A DNA stretch of 64,000 bases, taken from the NCBI GenBank assembly GCA_916048095.2, contig OU696574.1:10877087-10941086 (forward strand). Direction: 5' to 3'. This document shows, piece by piece, positions 35,641-47,656 of the stretch. The position numbers and the translations under genes were made by a program. The DNA comes from Sacculina carcini (lineage: Eukaryota; Arthropoda; Thecostraca; Sacculinidae). Below the pieces are notes generated by a model. It was not told where the DNA came from, made no database searches, and saw nothing but the letters and a program-made list of their open reading frames with translations. Within the stretch, counting starts at the first letter, position 1. Every line of letters starts with the position of its first letter.

Positions 35641-37005
35641 GTTTTGGGATTTTTCTGTTAAAAATGTCTGGCTTTTTAGGTTTTTTATGAAAATGTCTAT
35701 TTCTGACGAAAATTACATTTTATACAATCAAAATCCATCAAAGTCATCATCATCAATGTCACAAAAATAGTTCATGAAACTCTTCTTCCGGAGTTAGTCT
35801 TGTGTCTGCATCCAAACTGGGGTCGGCCTGGTCTTCATCATCTTCGTTTTCTTCTTCTTCTGTGTTTTTTTCTAGAGTTCAACGTTTTCTGTGACATCCG
35901 AATTGCTTGAGATTCTAGTTTTCAGGAAAGTTTTCTTGACAACCATCTGAGACGGAATGTCATACCAGGCTTCCTTGGCTCAAATAGAGACTAGAGACAG
36001 GCTAGGTTCTCTTGAGGTTTCCACTCTTGTTCGGTTCTTGCTGATCAGGGGCAATCCAAGCCATCCATTTTTACCTCATTCTGTTCTTGAATGGCTTGTT
36101 GAGAACAATATCCAGAGGCTGCAGGGTAGATGTCACGCCACCAGGAATCACTGTTTGAGTGGTGTTGAGAGAAGCCTATTTTCCCTTCACTTTGTCAGTC
36201 ATGTGTACTCTGAACTGATTCCACACTAAAAATGATTTCTTCTTCAGGAGCGCACCAGGCCTGGTATTCCAAACTTTATTGAACCACAGCACAATTCCTT
36301 CTTTATCCATCCATCCTTTGAGATGCACATGGATAACCACACCAGTTGGAAATTTCTCATTTGGAGCTGTCTTTCGCTTAAAAATCACCATTGGCCTGAG
36401 CTTAGTTCCATCTGTCATGCAGGTCAGGACTGTGGTGAAGAGTGTTCTTTCATATCCAGTTGTTCTTATTTGAACAGCTCTGCTTCCCTTGGGCTCAACT
36501 GTTCTCTTGCCAGCCATGTCAAAACACAGATATGTTTCATCCATGTTCTCAATCTGTGAGAGTTCAAAGTATTGCGGTTTTCATTTATTCAACACATAAA
36601 AGTAAGGTGAAATTACCTTGTAATCAAGTTCTGAAGGTAGGTTTTGAGCGATTTTTGTCTTCTGCATCAGGCCTAGGCCATTTCTCTTCCTGAATATGTA
36701 ACCACAATTCAGATCAACCTTAAAACCTGGATCTCTCTTCCTTCTGAGAGGCTCTAGCTGGATGTGAAGTATCGTGGCAACGTAGTCACTGCATCTCTGG
36801 TCATTCACCCACTCCACAAACTCTTTTTCCAAGTCAGGGTACTTGGCTGGAAGACCCCTGCATTCTCTTTTCGTTTTTGGCAGCTCAACCAGAAGTTCTC
36901 ACTGCTTTCTCCACAGTCCATGTTGATGACGTTCAGCTTGAAGGAAGCCTCATAAGAATACCTCTTTTTCACCCCTGGAGTGTCAGTCATGCCTGTTTGG
37001 GGGTA
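35641..37005 (-). pseudogene. pogo/Tigger-type DDE transposase, near full length, broken
   Basis: Minus strand: N-terminus MTDTPGVKKRYSYEASFKLNVI (36990), a helix-turn-helix region in a second frame (36930-36790), then HIQLEPLRRKRD and KTKIAQNLPSELDYK. After YFYVLNK an in-frame TGA (36585) precedes QYFELSQIENMDET (first Asp). Then come MVIFKRKTAPNEKFPTGVV, LKKKSFLVWNQFR and shifted GGVTSTLQPLDIVL (~36130-36090). An acidic tail ends near 35745. The TGA is at the same codon as in the 7.4-kb copy. The reading-frame damage is older than or contemporary with the duplication. Confidence 0.85.
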
Positions 37006-38582
37006 CAGAATGATTGTCGTTCAAAAAGTTGCTAAAGGGTAAACAACCTTGAACGCACACAGAACTTCATTCGGTCATTCTCACTTACCTACTTCTCACT
37101 GTACTCCTTTACCTCCTTGTCCACTTTGGAGGTCGACTCCGTCGTTCGAAAAGACTAAATGAGTGTAGCACCGAGGCGATGTTATATTAACTGATAAGAT
37201 ACCACAAACGTACCAATAAAATTAATTATATGATTTGATCTTCCTTACACAAAGTTTGTTTTTGCAAAATGGTATTTCTCACATACTCAAGTACTCACAT
37301 ACTCACATTCTCACACACATACATAAGTTTATTGCTCCCCCAATTTTTGACATTGAAATTTGGCACGAAAATGGGAGATGATTACGCTTGCGATTATATT
37401 TACGACTACGGTACATATTGCTGCAATCTCAACAGGACACTGTGCACATGTGGACTTCTCAATGATCGCCTGCATGTAGCTGTAGCGGGCCACGTTGGCT
37501 GCATTGTCGTCATTTCATGCTAGGCTTGTATATACGTGTTATTGTCAATTTATTATTTGTCATTTTAATCATGTTTCCGGTCGAGAGTAACCGTGTGTAT
37601 TTCTCCTCTCGCTCTCACACACACACACCATGTTTGTCCGTGCACCTCACACTCTTCTGCTCTCACACTCTACTTCATTCGCAGTGCCTGTATCGCCGTG
37701 CCCACTGTACCGTTATTCGCTCTGTGTGCACACACCCTATCAGTCCTGCTCACGGGCCTGCTCTCTCGCAGTTGTTATTGTCATGAGGGCCGTGCGGACA
37801 ACACACAGGTACAGTGGACACAAGGCTGAAGGCAGTCGTCCCTAGTCGTTGGTGTGAGTACCTACGCGGCGCAGCACATCCCTCAGCTCTGTGCACCTTG
37901 TTGGTGTAAATAGGCACGGCATGTAAATATATAACTTATATGGCGGTCTTCATGAATGACGGGCTAGGCGATAGCATACGCGCCTGTAAAGCGCTACATA
38001 GCCATATGGTGATCTAGTCGGTCATGGCACGTGACCACTTCCGCGAGACATTATTGCAACACCTCATCCTCAAACTGCAAACACTTTTTAGTTCTTAAGA
38101 ACTCTTATTGAAATGAATCAACATAAACAAGCTTACATACAATCAAAATTGCAAACAAACAAACACACACACACACACAGTGCTATATGGATGCAGGTAC
38201 AAACGTACAAAAATACCACGATAGAAACTCGTCTGTTGGACTTGTCTGCTGAGCAACATCGCTGACATAAATATTGATTGATAAAGTACACAATATCATC
38301 ACACAATAGTCTTTCTTCTTCGAGCCACGCGAAATAATACACGAAATAACACACTGGCTACAAACACACACACAATCTCACAAGACAAATATTAATTACG
38401 CTTTTGAGCACGCAGAAACACAAAACACATTGGTTCTTTGGTGAAACAGGCCCCACGGGCAGAAACAAACATTTAATCTGGTACAAAAACTCTTACACAA
38501 ACACTGTGCGAACACAAGAGACACATACTCGCATTAGTGTGTGTGTGTGTGTCGTGACGTGTGATCAATGAACGGGCACGTG
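37006..38582. other. Likely 3' UTR and flank of the RasGAP gene; no separate gene supported
   Basis: On the minus strand, AATAAA-type signals (TTTATT on plus) occur near 37325 and 37546, about 1 kb below the RasGAP stop (38583). The block 38057-38210 is an inverted remnant of the carboxypeptidase flank repeat. A short Cys-rich plus-strand frame (37371-37523) has no recognisable features. Confidence 0.4.
38057..38210 (-). repeat. Inverted remnant of the carboxypeptidase flank repeat
   Basis: Complement of 26100-26225: shares 'gtttttagttcttaagaact' region, 'cataaacaagcttacat' and 'gctatatggatgcagg'. Marks the outer edge of the duplicated block, abutting the RasGAP 3' end. Confidence 0.65.
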
Positions 38583-39324
38583 CTAGCACGAGCTACTCTT
38601 GTAGTCCGACGTGTCGGACACGGCGGCAGTGGTGGCTGTCACGCCAGGTGGAGGCGCCACCACAGAACCGTCGCCACCAGCAGCACACGCCACCACTGAC
38701 GCAGGCTGTGAGGCAGGCGGAGGAGCTGATTCCTGGAGACACGCCAGTAGTTGACAATTGGCAGCGTTCAACTGCTGAATTCGTCTGTTTTGCGCCACAA
38801 TTATCTGGTCCTTCTCGGACAACACGCACGACAACTGGCCTTGTTCTCGTCGCAGCTCGTCCTCGACGGCAGATAACCTTGATCAAACACACACACACAA
38901 ACACGTCAGTTATAAACAATGCTATGTTGTGTTGACCTGCCCAGAAATGAGAACTTGGGCTGTGCGCGGCAAATAGAAGCTGCATTAGTTCAGTGAGATG
39001 CGACTAGACATTGTCGTCAGTGTTAGAACTGATAGAAGCATATCGAGCTGATCCGGACAATGAAACAACGGTGGAAAATAAACGCAAGACTGGTGGGATT
39101 CCACGAAGGAACAAACCTGTTGAGAATCTCCGAGATGGGCGATTTATCCGGCGTGTTGTTGGAGTGGCGAGCGGAGCTGGCTGGAGGACCGGATCCTCGC
39201 TGTCCACTGGACTGATGGTGAACGTGTGATGAATGGTGGAAATTTTGCGGCTTCAGTTCCTCGTCCAGCCGACTCTGCAGCTGTTCCATCTGACACTGCA
39301 GGGCACGAATCTCTTCCTCGTACT

Positions 39325-39399
<75 letters not shown>

Positions 39400-42048
39400 C
39401 ACAACACGTAGCAGACCAGTTCATACATACTGCAATATGAGCTGTAATACTGTGAAATCATTGTGTGCTGTAAAAATGAACGGATGAATAGAAAAACGGC
39501 GATCTTATCAATCTGACCTCCTCGAACGTTTTCTCGTTGATTCTGCTGCGACGGTTCTTGGCTTTGAGTCTTGTTTCACGTGCGGCGGGGCGCGTGAGCA
39601 CGCCAGTCCCTGTCGAGCCCGGGACAGCAGAAGTAGAGGCGGTCGCGGCCGCCACGCGAATGCTGCTGTCCGAGTCACTGTCACGCAGCTGCTGCCTCCT
39701 AGCGGCCAAAACGTCAACTGAAGTTCGACGATTGGCTTTAAGGCGGCGCTGGCGGGCGGCAGCCGCTGTCTCCTGACAACAATCCGCCGACGGAGTGGCC
39801 ACGGAGGTTCTCAACACGGCGGCGACGGGACGGCGCTCGCGAGGAGGCGACGGGGAGCTGCTGGAAGAGCGGCTCAGTAGTCTCGCGGCCACCGACGGAC
39901 CGACAACCACAGGCTTGTGATGAGACGAGTTGTCGGCGGTGGTGTGAGAACACGACGGGTACACGCTGCGCTGGAAGCAGGGTCGGCCCGATCTGCTACA
40001 ACAAACAAGCAATTGATATTGTACAATCATCAAACACTCGGCCATCCTGCCACATCGATCCTGTGAAATTAACAAATGATTGAAACCGGCCACCGACAGA
40101 ACTAAACAAACAAACAAACAAACGTATATTTACTATAGCGCCTGTAAAAACACGGGCGTGCATAACTTCAAGACGAAAAACAAAGCATAAATACATATAT
40201 ACATACACAGACATACACAAACATGCACTTATACATATACATACATACACATACATACACATATACACATGAATTTTGAGTACAATAAGGAGGAATAGAA
40301 AATGGATAGCTGAACCACAAGCAATTCAACCGCTCATTGTCCATATTCTCAACGAAATCCATCATTTAGCAATTAGGTCGCACCTATCGCCGGTGTTGGT
40401 CGACTTCAACTGGTACATGGGGTTGTTGAAGACCAGAGCTTGTTGGTGGACAGAGGTGGTGGTGTCTGGCAGTCTCGTGGACGCGCCACCTCCTCCACTA
40501 CTAGAGTCAACCGGGCTGGAACTGTGGCTGCAGTTGGCGGTGAGACTGTGGTAGCCACTGGAAGCCACTGTCGATACCTGTGATATGGACATCTGACACA
40601 CACACACACACACACATACATACATATTGCAACGAATCACAATACATAATGCACAATGTGGATACGGTGGCATTCACACAATGATTATATTGTCACGATG
40701 CAATATTCTGCATGCATTGCAATGCAAGCATTCTACAATCTCCATGCAATCTGAATGCATCCTACGATGAGAATGTTAAGAGAAAAAACAAACAAAAGTA
40801 CGACTCTATGTGAAGTGACGTGAATAAACAAGAAGACATAGACTAGCAAAAAATAGAGTGTAAAACCTCACAAGAAAACACAAAACAGAGAGAAATATTG
40901 TTCGAAAGAAAAGGTGGACATAATCTAACTCATAGCAGCAAGAAACGAGCAATGAGACAGAGCTGGTAGAGTGTGAGAGTGAAAGAGAGAGGGGGGAGGT
41001 ACCTGTGAGCCTGATACGGCTCCCAATCTGCCGTGATTGTCTGTGTTGTTGGTGACGGAAGGTGCCATGCCGTCTCTTCTCTGCTCCTGTCTTGCAGCGC
41101 CGCACGAGGACGGGTACTGCACGTGCTGTCTGGCTCGAGACACCGCCGCCGCAGATCCGCCACCGTACTGACCAGCTTGTCTGCCGCACCGCGGTTCATA
41201 CATCGTGCCGTAGTCAGGGGCGGCGGTGTTGGCGCTGGTGGGTGGTGGGTTGTGACGAGGCAGCGTGCACGCGCGAGTATCACCGCCCGGCACAGCTGCC
41301 GTCGTGGACGCCGCCACACACGAGGTCGCCAGTGAGGTGTGTCTGGTGGCAGTGGGAGTTTTCCTGCGTCGCTGGTACAAGGCAGTAGATGAGCAAGTGG
41401 TGGTCGTCGCTGCTGCTGTGTGTGATGACTCGTCGCCGCCGGCAAGACAGGATGCCGTCACTGACACGGCCGCATTGGGCAGTGTTGATGTGGGGTCATA
41501 CACACTGGATTGATCAACACCACACCTACAAACACACACACACATACAGAATGATAGATGAGCACAGGCAGACATACAAATATATAGCCGTGGATATGCG
41601 AGGCAAAATACAGAATGAGGAAACGAACGGAAAATCTGCAAACAAAAAACAAGTAATAATCGCTATTTTCGCACTGCTGAAAGTGTTCGACTCGTGGATT
41701 TTGTAGCTCGACAAATCGAAATGAATTGAGAGAGTGACAGAGAGAGAGAGTGTGTGAGAGTAGGCACCTGACTGCTGTGCTCTGTAGTGGCGAGTATTGT
41801 TGAGTTGGCGAGACATCGCTGACAGAATCCAGTGCTGCTATTAATCTGCGACATTCACTATCCTGCTCCACCTGGCCACTCTGCTGCTGCTGGGGGTCGG
41901 CCTGGCCCGACTTGGTTGTCATGGCAACACATTCACGCAGTAACGAGTGCAGTAGGGATAACTGCCTGCCCAGGTCAATGACCCCGAACCACTCACAATT
42001 ACCACCGCCGCCGCTACCACCGCTACCGCCACATGGCTCGTCAATTAC

Positions 42049-42095
<47 letters not shown>

Positions 42096-42846
42096 AGTTT
42101 CTATATACACCAGCACAAGCAGACAAGGCAGGGTCAGATAGAAGGAAATCATAAGAGAAGAGAAGAGAGAGAGAAAGGGAGAGACTGGGAGAGACTGGGA
42201 GAAAGAGAGAAAGAGAAGTGACTGACGGTGATTTTGCGCAGAAACATCCTCATGGTGAGAGCTTGTCCGACGACAAAATCGTTGAGAAACTCCATATAGC
42301 TCTCCTTGCCCTGAAACTGCGTGAAATTGGCCAGTGTTTGCAGTGTTTTGGCTACCAGAGTCAAGTTGCGAACTCCGCGCTCGTCAGGATATTCTATCAA
42401 CAACAACCGGCAACAAACATCACGATCACACCTGGCAGATGGCTGACACGACTCAGTCGAAGCAGAGTAGTTGTAGCGAGCGGACGTGTTTATGCGAGCT
42501 CCCAATTTTTCTGCAATTTTTTTTTCTCAAGGTTTTCAGTGATTGAGTTGTGTGAAGATGTCTGAAAAGTGTTCTATATTGTTAGCTTGCCTGCAGTCAT
42601 TTGACAGCAAGATTGTTATAAGCAATTAAAGACCGTAAACTTCCCATTTCTTTTTGTTTTAAATTCTGAAGAGCTTCTGCTCAACTGGTTGTGAAAACAC
42701 GACTGAAACATGATCTCTACAAGAATAACAAACAGCTACTGATATCACACAAATGCGTCCATATTTGTGTGTGTGTCTGTGTTATAATGTCAGAAATGAA
42801 TATTCAAGAAACGATTCACACAAGAAATTAACCGCCAAATAAACTG

Positions 42847-42918
<72 letters not shown>

Positions 42919-43060
42919 CACAACACATTAAAACAATGGGCTTGTGTAGCTTGGCGTTTAATCAGTCTATTGTATCAACAACACACAAATTATCATTAAA
43001 TATGACAATGTGCAATGAACGTTGGCTGTTGTAAACACACGATATTGATTTGAACACCAA

Positions 43061-43135
<75 letters not shown>

Positions 43136-43927
43136 AGTGTGTGTGTAGAGACGGCACCTTGCACGAGACCAAACAGACTGGGACTGAGAATGGCCGGACA
43201 GAAGAAGCGCAGGAAAATACACGACGAGACGACGTTGTCGCACTGGTCCAGCTTGCCAGCCTCCTTCAACCTGTACGCCACCATGTGGAAACAATCACGC
43301 AAATCCCTGTGTTCCACAAACACACACAAACACACACATATTTATTAGTATTAAATTGAGCGATATTTTAACAACACAAGATCTCTGGGAAATTACAAAA
43401 TAGAACAATGAACACTTATTAAGTACACTGAAAAACCCGGGTGATTCCTACACAGTAAAGCACGAGATTTCACAATATCAAATTATCAACTTATCTAGGA
43501 AGTGATTACAACATTACTGAACACAAACGAAATAATAAAACATTTCCCCTGTCGAGATTCGATCTGCGGTCGCAGCTAACTCACCGCGGGAAATTGGCAC
43601 TCGACGCTAGAATACAGTTCCACACATCCTGCACGACGGCTCGCAGTGTGGCTCGTTGACGTTGCAGACTGCTGGCACTGGCCACCTTGAGCGGGTCGAC
43701 CTCCAGGTCAACTGCCGTGTCGAGAAGGCGGCGTATGGGAGCTGTAAGAGTATCGCTCAAGTAGCGCTCTCCCACCAGTCGCATGAAACTCTCGGTCGCC
43801 TTGGTGGCCAGCGAGTTGCCGCGAAACGTCAAACGCTCGTCGTCTGAACACACACACATATATATAAATTGTTATCAATTACAGGCAATTACAGTGACAT
43901 GGGAAGAGTGCAGCGGACATTATCATG

Positions 43928-43964
<37 letters not shown>

Positions 43965-46900
43965 CCGATGTTTTTCCACCTGTCTGTCCGCTTATACCTG
44001 TATATATGTGCGTGTGGTCCTTTTGCCCATACATCATGTTCACCTGCCGGAATGCCGAAGAATGCGAGCTGACCTGTCGGTGACAGTGATAAATCCGCAC
44101 TTCCGCTGAATGTATATGTGTTTGTGCCCTTGTGAATGTTTGTACATGTATGTGTCTGTACAATGCCGCATTGTAAATATTGTTCTGTCTGCGCATCTGA
44201 GACATTGTGTAGAGATTGCGCAATATAAATGTTTCAATAAATGAAAAAATGAAAATGTGTGTGTGCAGGACAGTACTGACCGATTCTGACGACGTCCATG
44301 ATGACCAGGTCTGCCAGCAGATACTTGGCCAGTCCCTCGCGCTGCATCACGCTAACCAAACTAACTGCGATGTCCTCCTTGTATTTCACGCCCAGCAGAG
44401 GCTCGAGAAAGCCACACAGCGGCCGGTACCGTGCCGTCAAGTAGTGCAGGAAGTCGGTGTAGCAGGCCAGCGGCAAAATATCGGCCGTCTGATACCTGCC
44501 GGCAAAATGCACATACGTCCGTCAATTGACGTACGGCGAATGACGTCCGTCAAATGACGTACGGCGAATGACGTCCGTCAAATCATACCATCCGTGTGTT
44601 AATGTGTTGTACTGACCTGCACTTGATGCGAACACTGGGAATTGGTTTGTTGGACGCCAGCTTGTCGCATGTGATCGGGTACCACTTCTCTACAAAGAAC
44701 CGGGAACTCACACTCGACACCGGGATCTCCACTGAGCCTGACATATATACACACAAACAAACATACAAACATAAGCACACCTAAAAATAAACATAAACAC
44801 ACAGAAACATGAAGACAAACACACACACAAAGACAGAGAAAACATAAAGAGAGAGAGACATGAAGACAAACACACCCATAAACACAGACAGACAAACACA
44901 CAAACACTGACCGACGAGCAGGTTTTTGTCTTTCTTGCGCCGGCGGTCTCCTGGTTCCCGGTAGAGAGCCACAGTGAGCGTGTTGACCGACGGCAGACAG
45001 CTGAACTCGAACAGCTCGCCCCAGAAACACAGTTGATGGGCACTTTTGCTGGCGGTGCGGGCATATACAGCGCCGTCCAGTAGCAAGCGACAGTGGTAGC
45101 GCTTCTTGGACGCCACGTGTTTGGCCTCCAATAGCCAGATTCTCAGCGAGTGATCAACTCGGTGCATCCGATCCCGGTCTGGCTGAACTGTGCATCGTAA
45201 ACTGACACACACAACACACACATTTTTATGTGACGTATAAACAGGCATGCATTGGACACTATTTGCTAGACAATCAGTAAAACACTGCATTATTCGGTAA
45301 GCTTGAGTTTTAAAATGTCGTCATTGAGCTCATGTTATTAATTTAATTCATTTTTTATGTAGCACGAGGAGGATTAACGCTTCGCATATTCTAACCGTGA
45401 TTTATTTTATGTAATTTCAGTAGAATGGACGAAAAACACACGCACACATGTCGGTACGACCCACATATGGATCTTCACAACTAGATGACAGAATGTCACA
45501 CACGACACATTACATTTCAGCCTACACTGGTGCGGTACACTTCAAACTAGACTGGTGTTTCATGTCAAGTACAACAACGTCACCACAAACGGGCAATAAT
45601 ATTCAAGAACAAGTGCATGAAACGGTGACCAATTTATCAATACGACAGGGCAAAACGATGGCATGCAGAAATCAGGAGACAAAAACGACAAAAAGGAAGA
45701 TCTGGTTCGACAAAGTCACGTGCCAGTGCAGACGACACAACTTTCACCGACTACTCGCTGCATCACTAGATATATATTTAGCTTAATCACAAAAAGTTGC
45801 CCTTGATACAATCACAGCGCAGTGGCGACAAAAAAGCAGTCACCCGCATGCCTGACAAGCCTTGACATCAATAATAATTCCAGTATAGCAGAAACACAAG
45901 GCAAACTATGCAAGACAAACGGAGCTGAGAAACATAAGTTTAATATTTGAAATGAATAAAAGATGTATTTATTGAAGAGTTTAGAACATGATAGAAACGA
46001 CACATCTCACACCAATCATGTATATCGAATCGAGTCGTGTATATCCCTTACCCGCATCAAACCACATGATATCGGTGAATCCCTAACACACACTTAAGTG
46101 GAGGAACAGGGCGAAGGAGACAAAGTAAAAGTACGGGATGAGAAGAGAGAAATGAGGATCATGTAATTCCAGCAATGTCACATTTTATGAGCGCTAAACA
46201 CTAACACACAGCCAATGCTGTTTGTATGTTTGTCCGTCACACACACACGCACAAACACACACATACACACAAACAGAAGACCGCGTATGTTTATCATTTA
46301 TATGATCTGATCAGAATATCGAGGTGGGTTTCGAAACAAAGCAACCATTCGAATATTACAAAGCGCAAATTTATAAGCACACACGCGTAATTATATAATT
46401 GTCTACATATAGATTAACTATAACGCCTTGAGTTAGCTTCAATGTATGTGAGTGCGTGTATGTGTGTGCGTGTATGTATGTGTGTGTGTGTGTGTGCGCG
46501 CGCTTTTGAAACCCTCGGGTGAAAAGCGCGATATAAATGTCTTAATGTAATGTAATGTGTGTGTTTCGTTTTACTGAATTTCCTCAGACTTCAGCACAGC
46601 TGTATCATACCTCACGATCTCAACAGATCCAGCGGTCTTCGGCAGACCCTACGTGCAGACCGCATCAGACCACAATATGTGTGTGTGTGTGTGTGTGTAT
46701 GTGTGTATGTGTGTATGTACCTGTGGAGCCAGCGATCTCGTTCATCTGCAGTTCTACAGCTGTAGTAGCGAACTGTTCCACCAGATGTCACCTGTGTAGC
46801 ACACAACACAGACAATGTGGACATCATCCTATAGAAAATATGGGCATCATCCTAAGAAATCCTATATTTTTTTGCGACAAAACATTTGAGTTTCTATGAA

Positions 46901-47656
46901 AAACACTATTTTTAGAAACCTCTGAGAAAAAAAACTGTGTTTACTCTGAAAACAAACATGAACTAACCTCCATGGACAAAACGATTTTTAGTCACTAGGT
47001 TTTCAAAAATAAGGCCACTGGGTATTTGGACTTGGACTTTGCAAACATATGTGGGTGTTCAAAATCGACTGCTTTCTCAATTGGAAGCGGTTTAAAACAT
47101 CCCTTGCCTATAGATTCTACAAGATGAAATTCAAGATCCTGTGTTTACATTTTTATGATTTTATTTTTATCTTTTTTAAATATTTACAAAACTCTTGGTA
47201 AATGGTACTAAAATATGTTTAAATATATACTAAATAGCATGGTACAATCCTTTTTTTGATTCGTGTGTGCAAAGTGTAAAAAACCAAATAAACCAAAAAA
47301 CACATAGTTTTTTGGTATTTTCTAAAAAACATGCTTTTTTTTCAAAGAAACCCGTTTTTTCAAACCCTGGCTACAATATGGCAATACAAATAAACTGCCG
47401 GTTGTATATGTTTTCTGATGGCAAATGTGTGTGTGTGTGTGTGGCGGGTTGTCGTTGTGAACACACCTGAATGCAGTGTTGTTGCCCCAGGATGGAGCTG
47501 TGCAGAGGTTTCACATCCACCACACCTCCGTTCACCACATCCAGCACGTGACTGCCCTCGGGCCCGGGCGAGGTCAGGTCAGAACCGCTGGCCACGCTGT
47601 GATTGGACAGCAGAGACTCGTGTGACCTTGATGAGCGAAGACGGCAGGTCATCATA
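38583..47656 (-). CDS. SynGAP/DAB2IP/RASAL2-family Ras GTPase-activating protein, core exons
   Basis: Fourteen minus exons in one frame: 47656-47467, 46791-46721, 45201-44912, 44737-44617, 44495-44281, 43843-43585, 43306-43158, 42393-42227, 42048-41768, 41525-41003, 40592-40384, 39992-39518, 39322-39117, 38877-38583 (TAG). About 1149 residues. Order: SRSHESLL and PH-domain end ([26 protein letters not shown]); C2 ([38 protein letters not shown]); RasGAP ([10 protein letters not shown], arginine-finger block [58 protein letters not shown]). A long Ser/Gln/Gly/Arg-rich part follows with FNNPMYQ, then a C-terminal coiled coil ([42 protein letters not shown]). It stimulates GTP hydrolysis on Ras/Rap at membranes and synapses or junctions. 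Homologues: vertebrate SYNGAP1, DAB2IP, RASAL2; fly raskol; nematode gap-2. Confidence 0.95.
39330..39403. repeat. (CA)n microsatellite, upstream of a RasGAP acceptor
   Basis: About 36 dinucleotides with one interruption. In the transcript it is (UG)n ending ~8 nt before the exon at 39322. Confidence 0.95.
42051..42093. repeat. (CA)n microsatellite, upstream of a RasGAP acceptor
   Basis: (UG)n in the pre-mRNA, directly against the acceptor of the exon at 42048, where it replaces a normal pyrimidine tract. Confidence 0.95.
42851..42916. repeat. (CA)n microsatellite
   Basis: 33 CA units in the intron between the exons at 43158 and 42393. Confidence 0.95.
43063..43144. repeat. (GT)n microsatellite, downstream of a RasGAP donor
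   Basis: About 40 units; (CA)n in the transcript, starting ~15 nt past the donor of the exon ending at 43158. Confidence 0.95.
43930..43963. repeat. (GT)n microsatellite
   Basis: 17 GT units, intronic, ~90 bp from the exon starting at 43843. Confidence 0.9.
44514..44583. repeat. 28-bp tandem repeat with TGACGT motifs, RasGAP intron
   Basis: The unit GACGTACGGCGAATGACGTC plus CGTCAAAT repeats with a 28-bp period for about 2.5 copies. Each unit carries two TGACGT (CRE half-like) motifs and their complements, so it is partly palindromic. It lies 20 bp outside the exon starting at 44495. Confidence 0.85.
46679..46720. repeat. (GT)n/(GTAT) microsatellite beside a RasGAP donor
   Basis: Immediately next to the donor of the exon ending at 46721; CA-rich in the pre-mRNA. 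Confidence 0.9.

Noticed and set aside
37371..37523. Small Cys-rich secreted peptide gene
   Set aside because: About 50 residues with many Cys but no signal peptide, no family match and no promoter or splice support; it lies in the likely RasGAP 3' region.
39226..39487. Open frames of repeated His-Thr or Cys-Val in CA/TG tracts
   Set aside because: They are dinucleotide repeats read through; similar frames arise at every microsatellite in the window.
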